From Xylaria sp. FL1777 (taxonomy: Eukaryota; Ascomycota; Sordariomycetes; Xylariales; Xylariaceae), in the NCBI GenBank assembly GCA_022578965.1, contig MU401090.1, positions 1-10,131 of the forward strand: 10,131 bases of DNA, given 5' to 3'. Numbering within the stretch: the first letter of the stretch is position 1; every line of letters begins with the position of its first letter. Made by a program: the position numbers and the translations under genes. Below the pieces are notes generated by a model. The model was not told where the DNA came from and ran no database searches. It saw only the letters and a list, made by a program, of their open reading frames with translations. Shown in pieces: positions 1 through 9,089 of the stretch.

Positions 1-843
1 CAAACAAAAAAACTAAACTAAATATTAAAACAATATTTATAAAGTTATATTAACTATTAATAAAATAATTAAGTAAAACTATTATTAATAGTATAGATTT
101 TATATAATATATTAATAAACAAAAATATAAATATATTTTTATATAAAACTATTTATAAATAGCAAGCAACTATTAAAAAACAAAAAAAAACATTAATAAA
201 AGCACTTATTATTTTAACTATAATATTTTAAGCAAAAATTATTGCAATAAAAATTAAAACGTTATAAGTTAAACTATAATTACGTTTTTAGTTTTTATAA
301 TAATAGATATTAATATACTATAATAAAAAACAAACTAAAAAACTAACTTTTAAAAAAAGAAATAAAGTTTATTTATTATAATAAAAACAAAATATAAATA
401 TTAATATTTTTTAAATTAAAACAAAATAACTAAGCAATAAATTAAAATTTAAAAAGCTTAGCTTTTTTAAAATTAAAAAAGTTATTTTATTTATTAATTA
501 TAAACTATTATTACTAAAAAATATATAAATTTACTTTATTTTTTACATTTTTTTATTAAAACTAGTACTTATTAAAACATTTATTAAAACATAACTAAAA
601 ATAAAAATAAATTAAAACGTTTATAAAATTAAAAATATACTAAATTTTCGTTAAAACAATAATAACTTAAAATATTTTATTAAATAAAAAAAATATTTAT
701 ATATTAATAATATTTAAGAACTTAAAAAACATTTAAAAACTATAAAAGTAATTATAAATTAGTTTTACTGTTAATATTTTAACTGCTTAAAACTAAAAAA
801 AAAAAGTTAACTTTAAAAAAAACGCTTAAAAAATTTTAATTAA
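1..843 (+). pseudogene. Ty3/Gypsy chromovirus pol relic: integrase C-terminus with GPY/F module and chromodomain (5' end outside window)
   Basis: Reading frame 1 from base 1 keeps the order of domains at the C-terminus of a fungal chromovirus integrase, although it is broken by many TAA/TAG stops. At 103-159 the translation Y-N-I-L-I-N-K-N-I-N-I-F-L-Y-K lines up with the end of the integrase core, where N-I-N-I-F-L stands for the usual S-T-G-x-S-P after C-to-T and G-to-A change. At 316-378 YYNKK...NKVYLL matches the basic linker. At 454-468 L-S-F-F stands for L-G-P-F of the GPY/F module, and at 529-558 I-Y-F-I-F-Y-I-F-L-L stands for I-H-P-V-F-H-V-S-L-L. At about 616-770 YKIKNILNFR, then FIK-stop-KKY, then NNI-stop-EL match the chromodomain blocks around VKWKGY and NTWEP, both Trp codons now being stops. 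The integrase inserted the retroelement cDNA and the chromodomain guided targeting to chromatin. The relic is dead. The family call rests on motif order and is strong; the subfamily is not determined. Confidence 0.88.
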
Positions 844-1534
844 ACTTAAATAAAGCAGCTTATGTTGCTTTAGCTTGCTTTTTTTGTTATTTTTGCTTTT
901 TTATTAACGCTTTTTGTTCTTTTTTAATACGCTTTATTTTATTTAGTTTATTTAAGAACTAAAGCTTTTGCTAAATTATTTTAATACTTTTTGCTTTTAA
1001 AAAACGTTTTTGTATATAAAGCTAAGCTAATTTGCTTAAAACAAAATTAAAATTATTTTAAGCTTGTTTTAATTTTTTTTGAACTAAAAATAACTATTAT
1101 TTTGTTTACTTTTTTTTTTTTTAAAACAATAGTATTTAAAAACTATATTGTTAATTAAGTTAATTAAAACTTTTAATTTGTTATAAAAGCAGCTAACGCA
1201 TATATATTTAAAGCAACAAAATATATTATTTGTTATTTTGTACGTTAATAATTAATTAAAGCAGCAAAAATAAAATATAACTTTATAGCTAATAAAATTA
1301 ATAAAAAAAGCAAAAATAAGTTTTTCTTTTGTTTTAAATAAGCAATTAGTTTTTTTAATATGCTTTAATATTATAACATATAAAAAAAAAAAAAAAGAAA
1401 AATATTTATAAAAAAATTATTAAAATAACAATTTTAAAAAAAAAAAAATAATGTTATAAAATTAACACAAAAGTAGCTTTTAAAGCAGCTTAATGCTTTT
1501 ATATATATTTTGCACTTTTTTTTTTGCTAGCTAA
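844..1534. other. degraded AT-rich sequence downstream of the pol relic, no recognised gene
   Basis: No open frame or RNA gene is visible. The + strand, A-rich up to about 840, becomes T-rich at about 860-1140, suggesting a change of element or of coding direction. On the minus strand 1046-846 carries a Lys/Ala/Ser-rich frame (for example NKAY-stop-KRTKSVNKKAKI) with five TAA/TAG stops in about 67 codons; it could be the tail of another dead transposon gene, but I cannot name it. Purine tracts lie at 1382-1402 and 1436-1448. The second is followed at 1452 by TGTTATAAAATTAAC, which has the form of a polypurine tract followed by an LTR start (TG). No matching LTR copy is present to confirm it. 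Confidence 0.5.
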
Positions 1535-1664
1535 AGCTAAAGTTATATAATAATTTATTTAGCTTACTAAGCTTATAATAATTTAAAGCTTACTAAGCTT
1601 ACAATAATTTAAAGTTTACTAAGCTTATAATAATTTAATGCTTATTAAACTTGCAGTAATCTAA
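1535..1664. repeat. 26-bp minisatellite, five units
   Basis: Units start at 1535, 1561, 1587, 1613 and 1639, an exact 26-bp period. The three central units are nearly identical (AGCTTACTAAGCTTATAATA followed by ATTTAA) and differ by single transitions such as AGCTT/AGTTT and TTATAA/TTACAA. The first and last units are more diverged. Each central unit holds one or two AAGCTT palindromes. The array sits between degraded sequence and the less mutated island to its right. Confidence 0.85.
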
Positions 1665-1798
1665 AAAAAATTACTACTTTTTTTATCTTTTTTTTGTTTA
1701 TATAATTATACATTTTTTATATTTAATTACTTATTTAGTTCTAGTTCTTTAGCTATTAATTTTTTTATAACTATTAAGCACTAATACATTTATTACTT

Positions 1799-2023
1799 TT
1801 AATCCTTTAAAACCTCTATTAATGCATAATAATAAAAGTACTCCAAAAACTTTCCTAACGGACTACCGTTAAAAATCCTATTATTACCTGCAAATCAAAA
1901 CCTTAAAAGCAAACCTATTATATTAATATATAACAGGTTTATTACAAGCATTACCTTAAACCTAACATAGCAACTTTCCCATAAATACCGCCTAGTACTC
2001 CACACCTCTTTTTTTTTATACAT
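1799..2023 (-). pseudogene. possible 75-codon relic with one internal TGA, unrecognised
   Basis: An ATG at 2023-2021 opens a minus-strand frame that runs to TAA at 1801-1799 with one interruption, a TGA at codon 43. It begins MYKKKEVWSTRRYLWESCYV and later reads FNGSPLGKFLEYFYYYALIE. One stop in 75 codons is fewer than this base composition predicts (roughly six or seven by a simple estimate), but several frames were inspected, so the excess is modest. A T-T-T-G-C-A-G just after the TGA could be a 3' splice site, which would put the TGA in an intron. The sequence is not recognised as any family, there is no clear promoter or Kozak context, and a competing + strand frame exists. It may be chance in a G-rich strand. 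Confidence 0.22.
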
Positions 2024-2111
2024 AAACTAGGCCTATTTTAATGTGCTATAAAGTACTTATAAGTATTAACTAAAGTTATATTTAAAAAAAACAGAGATTT
2101 TACTTGCATTA

Positions 2112-2306
2112 TTATTTCTTTAAAAAGCGTTTTAACTTTATAACTTAAAAAGTAAAATAATAAAATATTTAGCATACTTATATACACTTAATAATAATAT
2201 TATTTGAGCACTATATGCTGCTTTAATTAAACAGATTTATATATATAAAAAGCTCCGTTATTTTACTTTTTAAGTTATGGAGTTAAAACGCCTTTTAAAG
2301 AAATAA
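2112..2306. repeat. 195-bp inverted-repeat structure, 49-bp arms (MITE-like or stem-loop)
   Basis: The left arm 2112-2160 and the right arm 2258-2306 are reverse complements over 49 bp with three mismatches, all transitions: left AAAAAGCG against right-complement AAAAGGCG, and left ACTTTATAAC against ACTCCATAAC. The loop is 97 bp (2161-2257). Pairing continues weakly outside the arms around the two TGCA sites at 2105-2108 and 2311-2314. TA dinucleotides directly flank both arms (2110-2111 and 2307-2308), as a Tc1/mariner-type MITE would show, but TA is so common here that this is weak. The right arm keeps GG and CC that the left arm has lost. Confidence 0.85.
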
Positions 2307-2438
2307 TATAGTGCACTTTACTTTATAGCTTTTAAGCAACACAAGCTATAATATATATTATATAATAGTTATTATATAAAAACTTAAAAAACATAAACTA
2401 GCTTTACTTAAATTAGTAATATTTATATATAGTTTTTT

Positions 2439-2494
2439 AGTATTATACTTAAAAAATGTTTTTTTTTTAATATTTATTTTTTTAAGTATAAACT
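2439..2494. repeat. hairpin in the left flank of the transposon pair
   Basis: AGTATTATACTTAAAAAA (2439-2456) is almost the reverse complement of TTTTTTAAGTATAAACT (2478-2494), leaving a 21-base T-rich loop. It lies about 20 bp outside the outer TSD. No function can be assigned. Together with the rest of 2307-2515 it is part of the locus that existed before the transposon inserted; no gene is visible there. Confidence 0.5.
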
Positions 2495-2515
2495 TAATTT
2501 TATGTAATAATTACA

Positions 2516-2523
2516 AAGTTTTA
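2516..2523. repeat. left target-site duplication of the outer transposon (AAGTTTTA)
   Basis: These eight bases abut the left TIR at 2524 and are repeated exactly at 9598-9605, directly after the right TIR. The match across 7 kb, at both predicted element ends, fixes the element boundaries and the TSD length. Confidence 0.92.
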
Positions 2524-2607
2524 AAGAATTAATATAAACATATAAAAAATTAATATAAATATATAATTTTATAAATATATAATGGTTTTATTAGCTTAAT
2601 TAAAAAA
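2524..2607 (+). repeat. left TIR of outer transposon
   Basis: The 84 bases start AAGAATTAATATAAACATAT, where the family end is AGGAATTAATA; the second base has gone G to A. They pair with 9514-9597 and match the inner left TIR at 5502-5585 except for transitions. The first about 40 bp contain two copies of a 21-bp unit built on AATTAATATAAACATAT. Confidence 0.9.
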
Positions 2608-5493
2608 CAAACTTTATAATATTTCCTGCTTTAATAAACTTATTTTTTATTTTTATATAACTAATTAAATTTTTAGCTTAATTTTTTTTTTAATAATATT
2701 ATTTTTATATAAACTTTTTAATATAAATATTATAATAAACTATTTATATAACGTATTAGCTTTTAAATATTAACATTTTATATATTATAATAGTAGTTTT
2801 TACTTATAAAACATTATTAAACTATTATAAATAGTTATATTAAATATTTATTAATTTAATTATTTTAGTTTTTATTAATTTTTTTGCTTTTAAATATTAA
2901 GCTATATTTAATGCTTGCTAAATTTATTACTTATAGTTTTTTTTACTTTAAGCATTATTAATTAACTATATATTTAGCGCTAAATAAAAAAATAACTATT
3001 GCTTTTTTTAATATTGCTATATTAGCTTTTGTTTTGTTTAAGCTTAGCTAAAGTTAACTTATTTTAGCTATTTAATAAATAACTTTGTTTTTAGTTTATT
3101 AATTGTTTTTTTAAAGCTTTGTTTAATAGTTTACTTAGTTTAATTATAAATTTATTAAAAATTATTTTTATAAAGTTTTTTAGTTAACTATAAAGCATTA
3201 TAACAATTTTAAAGTTGCAAATTTGTTTATATATATTTTTTAATAATAATTTTTATAACTTTTAATGTAAGTAAATATTTAATTTATTAAAAAAGCTTAT
3301 ATATGCTAATTTAAAGTAAACCTTATAATAATATAAAATTTTAAGTTTAATAAAAACTAAATAATTATTAATATAATATTTAATGTTTATTAAAAAAAAG
3401 TTATTTATGTTTAATATAGCTTTATAAATAATTTAATATTATTAGTTAAATAAATTAAGCTTTTTTAAAGCTATAATTATTTAAAGCTTATTTAAATAAT
3501 TAAAAAATAATAATAAATATTTGCATTAAGTTAAAACTTTATTTTAAGCATAAGCTTATTTAAAGTTATGCTTTTAATTAGCTATTATTTTTTATATTAC
3601 TTTAATAAAACTATATAAATAATTTATGCTATTTAAAAAATAGCTTTTTATATTATTATTGCTTGTTTTTATATTTAATATAACTTAAATGCTAAAGTTA
3701 TAATATTTATAAATATAATAATATGCTTATTATATTTTAAAAAGCATATAAATTTTATAAATATATTATAAAATAAAGCGTTAATTATTAAATTATTAGC
3801 AAAAATTAATTTATGCTTTTTTATATATAGCTTTTATTTTTGCAAATATTACTTTTTTTTATATAATTAAAACGCTTTAATATATATAAAAAATTTCTTT
3901 ATTATTAATAAATATAGCTTTAATTAGTTATTTGTTTAAAAAAGTTAACTTTATTAATATTTAACTAGCAAAAGCAACATTTTTATTTTTGCTAGTAATA
4001 AAATTATTATTATTAATTTAACTTAAAACTTATTTTTGCTTAGTTTTAAGCAAAACATTAAAATTAATATAATATATGCAAATTTGCTACTATAAAAAAA
4101 AAAACTAATAATTTAATATAGCTTTTATTGCTTTATTATAATTAGTTATAATTATATTAAGCTTTTATATTATATGTTATATTATAAGCTAATAAATATT
4201 TTTAGCTAAAAACTAAAAGTTTTTTTGCTTTTTATTATTAATTAAACTAAATATAGCATTAAAAACTATTTTTAAGCAAGTTTAGCTTATTGCTTAAAAT
4301 AATAATAGCTTAAATTAATTAGTATTATATATATTATTAAAGCTAATAACTTTAAAAAATTGCTTTTATATTTTTAAGTAATAAAAAAATATTTAAACTA
4401 GTTTAATTAAGTAGTTTAACTTAATTAATAAAGCTTTAAATATTATAAATATTTTTTTAAATAAAAATAAATCTTTTATATTGTTATTTTATTATGCTTT
4501 AAACATTTTAAGCTTAAATATTAATTTAGTAGCTAGTTAATTTAATAATTGCTTTTATTAATTTTATAAGCTTGCAATAAAAAAAATAAGCAAAAAAATC
4601 TAAGCTTAAGCTATAATTATATTAGTAATGTTTTATATTTTTATATAATTATAATAATTATTAACTTTTATTTATAGCTTTAATAATAATTACTTATTTA
4701 TAGCTAGTTTTTTAAAACTTTTACTGCTAAAGTTTTTTACTTTTGCTTTTTTTAACTTGTTTAAATTAATTATATTTAATAAAAAATTAAATTAATTGTT
4801 TTTTAAACAAATATATATAATCTTTAGTAAAACTAAACTTATTGTTTTTTAAAAATAAATTAATATAGTTAAAAAGCATATTAGCTATAAAAAATAAATT
4901 ATTTAAAATAAATAAGTTAAAAATAATTTTTAAAACTAAAAACAGTAAATAATAGCTAGCTAATAAAATGCTTGCTTTAAATAATAAAATTAGCATAAAA
5001 AAAATCTGTTTAAGTAATACTATTATAAATAAAGCAGTTTTAATTAAATTTAATATAAATAACTTTGCTAATAAATATTAAAGCAGTAAATATTAAAAAA
5101 AAAAGTTATAATTATTTAAATTTAATAATAATTACTTTTATTTGTTTTTTTATTAATATACATATTTATATAAATAAACTAAGTTTATAAAAAACTATTA
5201 ACTTTTTTTTATAACTTTATAAACTAACTATAAAGCTAATATAAATTTTTTTTAAATAGTAGTTAATAAGCTAGCAATATAAAATAATTTAGCAAACTAA
5301 AATTTTAAAAAAACAAAAGTAAAACTAGCTTTTAAGCTAAACATAAGCATTTATATATATTAAAGCTTTAATAAATAAGAAAAAATATTGCTAAAGAAAA
5401 TCTTATAATTAGTATAAATTTTTTATGCTAGCTTATTAAATTTTTTATAGCTATATAAATATAAAACAATGCTAAAAAAATAAAAGTAAGCAT

Positions 5494-5501
5494 TAAAAAT
5501 A
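5494..5501. repeat. left target-site duplication of the inner transposon (TAAAAATA)
   Basis: TAAAAATA lies directly left of AGGAATTAATA and is repeated at 9082-9089 directly after ATTAATTCCT. The uninterrupted target, ACTAAAAATATTATT, is visible at the equivalent place inside the inner copy (8562-8576), with the eight bases once only at 8564-8571. That is an empty-site control inside the same window. Confidence 0.93.
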
Positions 5502-5585
5502 AGGAATTAATACAGATATATAAAGAATTAATATAAACACATGATTTTATAAACATATAATGCTTTTATTAGCTTAATTAAAAAA
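5502..5585 (+). repeat. left TIR of inner transposon
   Basis: AGGAATTAATACAGATATAT begins the repeat. It matches the reverse complement of 8998-9081 through the shared inner block ATGCTTTTATTAGCTTAATT and AAAAAA, after which similarity fades. Differences between the two arms are transitions. Confidence 0.93.
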
Positions 5586-7398
5586 CAGATTTTATAGTAC
5601 TTTTTGCTTTAATAAACTTATTTTTTACTTTTATGCAACTAATTAAATTTTTAGCTTAATTTTTTTTTTAATAACATTATTTCTATATAAACTTTTTAAT
5701 ATAAATATTATAATAAACTATTTATATAACGTATTAGCTTTTAAATATTAATATTTTATATGTTATAATAATAATTTTTATTTATAAAATATTATTAAAC
5801 TATTATAAATAGTTATATTAAGTATTTATTAATTTAATTATTTTAGCTTTTATTAACTTTTTTGCTTTTAAATATTAAGCTACATTTAATGTTTATTAAA
5901 CTTACTACTTATAGTTTTTTTTATTTTAAGCATTATTAATTAATTACGTGTTTAATGCTAAGTAAAAAAATAATTATTGCTTTTTTTAATACTGTTATAT
6001 TAACTTTTGTTTTGCTTAAGCTTAGTTAAAGTTAACTTGTTTTAGCTATTTAATAAGCAATTTTATTTTTAGCTTATTAGCTATTTTTTTAAAGCTTTGC
6101 TTAATAGTTTATTTAGTTTAATTATAAGCTTACTAAAAATTGCTTTTATAAAGTTTTTTAATTAACTATAAAATATTATAGCAATTTTAAAGTTATAGAT
6201 TTATTTATATATATTTTTTAATAATAATTTTTGTAACCTTTAATATAAATAAATGTTTAATTTATTAAAAAAGCTTGCATATATTAGCTTAAAGTAAACC
6301 TTATAATAATATAAAATTTTAAGTTTAATAAAAATTAAACAGTTATTAATGCAATATTTAATATTTATTAAAAAAAAGTTATTTATGCTTAGCATAATTT
6401 TATAAGCAATTTAATATTGCTAATTAAATAAGTTAAGCTTTTTTAAAGCTATAACTATTTAAAGCTTACTTAAGTAATTAAAAAACAATAATAAATATTT
6501 ATATTAAGTTAAAACTTTATTTTAAGCATAAGCTTATTTAAAATTATGTTTTTAGTTAGTTATTATTTTTTGTATTGCTTTAATAAAACTATATAAATAA
6601 CTTATGCTATTTAAAAAGTAGCTTTTTATATTATTATTGCTTGCTTTTATGTTTAATATAACTTAAATGCTAAAGTTATAATATTTATAAATATAATAAT
6701 ATATTTATTATATTTTAAAAAGCATATAAGTTTTATAAATATATTATAAAATAAAACGCTAATTATTAAATTATTAGCAAAAATTAAGTTATGCTTTTTT
6801 ATATATAGCTTTTATTTTTATAAATATTACTTTTTTTTATATAATTAAAACATTTTAGTATATATAAAGAATTTTTTTGTTATTAATAAATATAGCTTTA
6901 ATTAGCTGCTTATTTAAAAAAGTTAACTTTATTAGTGCTTAACTAATAAAAGCAGCATTTTTATTTTTGCTAATAATAAAGCTACTACTGTTAATTTAAC
7001 TTAAAACTTATTTTTGTTTAGCTTTAAATAAAACGTTAAAATTAATATAATATATATAAATTTATTGCTATAAAAAAAAAAACTAATAATTTAATGCAGC
7101 TTTTATTGCTTTATTATAATTAATTATAATTATATTAAGCTTTTATATTATATGTTATATTATAAACTAATAAATACTTTTAGCTAAAAACTAAAAGCTT
7201 TTTTGCTTTTTATTATTAATTAAACTAAATATAGCATTAAAAACCGTTTTTAAGCAAGTTTAACTTATTGCTTAAAATAATAGTAGCTTAAATTAATTAG
7301 TATTATATATATTATTAAAGCTAATAACTTTAAAAAATTGCTTTTATATTTTTAAGTAGTAAAAAAACGTTTAAACTAGTTTAATTAAGCAGTTTAAT

Positions 7399-7490
7399 TT
7401 ATTATTAGCTTATTTTACTAAATAAAAAACTTTTTTTTTATTAAAAAGCTTAATAAAAGTAGCAATTAAGTTATAGCTATTTAGCTTAGA
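7399..7490. other. 92-bp segment present only in the inner copy
   Basis: The inner copy reads AGTTTAAT, then 92 bp, then TTAATTAATAAAGC; the outer copy joins AGTTTAAC directly to TTAATTAATAAAGC at 4420/4421. The segment has no TIRs, no clear TSD and no GT...AG edges in the + sense, so it does not look like a small transposon or an intron. The simplest reading is a deletion in the outer copy, with short similar sequence (TTTAACTTA-like) near both edges. Since 92 is not a multiple of three, it would also shift any reading frame. Confidence 0.85.
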
Positions 7491-7800
7491 TTAATTAATA
7501 AAGCTTTAAACATTATTAATATTCTTTTAAATAAAAATAAACTTTTTATATTGCTATTTTATTATGTTTTAAACATTTTAAGTTTAAATATTAATTTAGC
7601 AGCTAATTAATTTAATAGTTATTTTTACTAATTTTATAAGCTTATAATAAAAAAAATAAGCAAAAAAGTTTAAGCTTAAGCTATAATTATACTAATAATG
7701 TTTTATATTTTTATATAATTATAATAATTATTAACTTTTGTTTATAGCTTTAGTAATAACTATTTATTTATAATTAGTTTTTTAAAACTTTTATTGCTAA

Positions 7801-8997
7801 AGTTTTTTGCTTTTGCTTTTTTTAATTTATTTAAATTAGTTATATTTAATAAAAAATTAAATTAGTTATTTTTTAAACAAATATATATAGTTTTTAGTAA
7901 AACTAAACTTATTGTTTTTTAAAAATAAATTAACATAGTTAAAAAGCATATTAACTATAAAAAATAAGTTATTTAAAATAAATAAGTTAAAAATAGTTTT
8001 TAAAACTAAAAATAATAAATTATAGCTAGCTAATAAAATGTTTGCTTTAAATAATAAAGCTAGTATAAAAAAAGTTTGTTTAAGTAATGCTATTATAAAT
8101 AAAGTAGCTTTAATTAAACTTAATACAAATAATTTTGCTAATAAATATTAAAGCAATAAATATAAAAAAAAAAAGTTATAGTTATTTAAATTTAATAATA
8201 ATTATTTTTATTTGTTTTTTTATTAATATATATGTTTATATAAGCAAACTAAATTTATAAAAAGCTATTAACCTTTTTTTATAACTTTATAAACTAACTA
8301 TAAAGCTAATGCAAATTTTTTTTAAGTAGTAGTTAGTAAGCTAATAGTATAAAACAATTTAGCAAACTAAAATTTTAAAAAAACAAAAATAAAACTAGCT
8401 TTTAAGCTAAACATAAATATTTATATATATTAAAGCTTTAATAAATAAAAAAAAGTATTGCTAAAAGAAATCTTATAATTAATACAGATTTTTTATGCTA
8501 GCTTATTAAGTTTTTTATAGCTATATAAGTGCAAAACAGTGCTAAAAAAATAAAAGTAAGCACTAAAAATATTATTAAAAGCATTATTATTACTAAAGCT
8601 ATAAAATAAAAAAATACTTTTGTTATTACAACTAAATATAAAAAATTAGCAAGTTAAAATAATTATAAAAGCAGCAAATAGCTTATTACGTAAAAAAAGT
8701 AAACAAAAAAAAAAAGTAATAAAACGTATGTTATTTTTTTTAACGATAAAATAAATTATTTAAAGTAAAAGCGTGCTTACGTAACAACTAAAGCTTAAAA
8801 GGTTTAAAAAATATTGTATAATATAAAAATTAATTAGTATTACAAAATTAAAGTATATAATAAATATGTTTTTAGTATTAATAAAGTAAAAAGCATAAAA
8901 TATAAAGTATAAACAGGATTAAATTAATAAAATATATAAAAAAAAATATAAAATAAACAACATTAAGTATATAAAAAAAAAACAGTATACATTAACA
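7801..8997 (+). pseudogene. possible 3' part of the transposon's gene, heavily mutated, family unknown
   Basis: Frame 1 (codons starting at 7801) runs A-rich to the edge of the right TIR with about 28 stops in 400 codons, all TAA/TAG, somewhat below the roughly 10% this composition predicts. Stretches look protein-like, for example MFALNNKASIKKVCLSNAII at 8038-8097 and AANSLLRKKSKQKKKVIKRM at 8680-8739. Lys and Asn are over-abundant, as expected if Glu, Arg, Asp and Gly codons lost G. The coding strand of the Gypsy relic at 1-843 is likewise the A-rich strand. Absence of TGA is weak evidence because GpA is rare everywhere here. The outer copy carries the equivalent at 4731-5501 plus 9090-9513. 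No DDE, BED or zinc-finger motif can be read, so transposase identity is inferred only from position. Confidence 0.3.
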
Positions 8998-9081
8998 TTT
9001 TTTAATTAAGCTAATAAAAGCATTATATGTTTATAAAATCATATGTTTATATTAATTCTTTATGTGTTTATATTAATTCCT
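8998..9081 (-). repeat. right TIR of inner transposon
   Basis: It is the reverse complement of 5502-5585. The last 42 bp are two tandem 21-bp units (9040-9060 and 9061-9081) sharing GTTTATATTAATTC, and a related TATATGTTTATA occurs at 9024-9035. Repeated units inside TIRs are typical of transposase-binding sites; that role is inferred. Confidence 0.93.
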
Positions 9082-9089
9082 TAAAAATA
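9082..9089. repeat. right target-site duplication of the inner transposon (TAAAAATA)
   Basis: It is identical to 5494-5501 and is followed by TTATTAAAAGC, the continuation of the outer copy, which matches 8572-8582 of the inner copy. Confidence 0.92.

Larger units (their letters stand above)
1665..2340. other. less mutated island with strong C-over-G skew
   Basis: In 1801-2040 I count 55 C and 15 G on the + strand (29% G+C), against 20 C and 13 G in the 300 bases 5521-5820 (11%). About half of the C residues at 1801-1920 follow C or T, a context almost absent in the rest of the window. The island therefore either escaped the mutation process, arrived later, or was mutated mainly on one strand. 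Two coding-like frames overlap here: the minus-strand one listed separately, and a + strand frame from 1741 to about 2040 whose stops are all TAA or TAG and which reads as a plausible protein if those are former Gln/Trp codons. I recognise neither. The right part (2041-2340) contains the inverted-repeat structure. Confidence 0.6.
5502..9081. mobile_element. inner TIR DNA transposon, full length (3580 bp), mutated, nested in its own relative
   Basis: The element has 84-bp TIRs at 5502-5585 and 8998-9081, ends in AGG...CCT, and is flanked by the TSD TAAAAATA. It lies in the same orientation as the outer copy, whose sequence resumes at 9090. It keeps 92 bp (7399-7490) that the outer copy lacks, so it is the better representative of the family. 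C+G is about 11% in 5521-5820, and 19 of the 20 C residues there follow a purine. No frame is intact. The best coding-like stretch is on the + strand at 7801-8997. The inner copy was the later insertion, yet it is as heavily mutated as the outer one, so mutation continued or occurred after nesting. Confidence 0.93.

Noticed and set aside
449..473. Hairpin AAAAAGC-TTA-GCTTTTTT resembling a terminator
   Set aside because: It falls inside the GPY/F coding relic and is a by-product of Lys-Leu-Ser-Phe codons; a bacterial-type terminator is not expected here.
1561..1664. CRISPR-like array
   Set aside because: The units are directly adjacent 26-bp repeats with no unique spacers, so this is a minisatellite.
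4787..4996. 69-codon open frame on the minus strand in the outer transposon
   Set aside because: It lies opposite the A-rich + strand frame that looks more like coding sequence, is dominated by Leu/Ile/Phe from TTA/ATT/TTT codons, and its counterpart in the inner copy has an internal stop and no ATG. It is best explained as a composition shadow of a dead element.
6400..6600. Short strings resembling hAT or Mutator-like transposase motifs when stops and transitions are allowed for
   Set aside because: The matches needed residues that C-to-T or G-to-A change cannot produce, and the spacing was wrong for the families.
5739..8150. Long minus-strand frame with only TAA/TAG stops through the inner transposon
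   Set aside because: Stop density is about 10%, as expected by chance. The lack of TGA follows from the general rarity of GpA. No motif could be confirmed.
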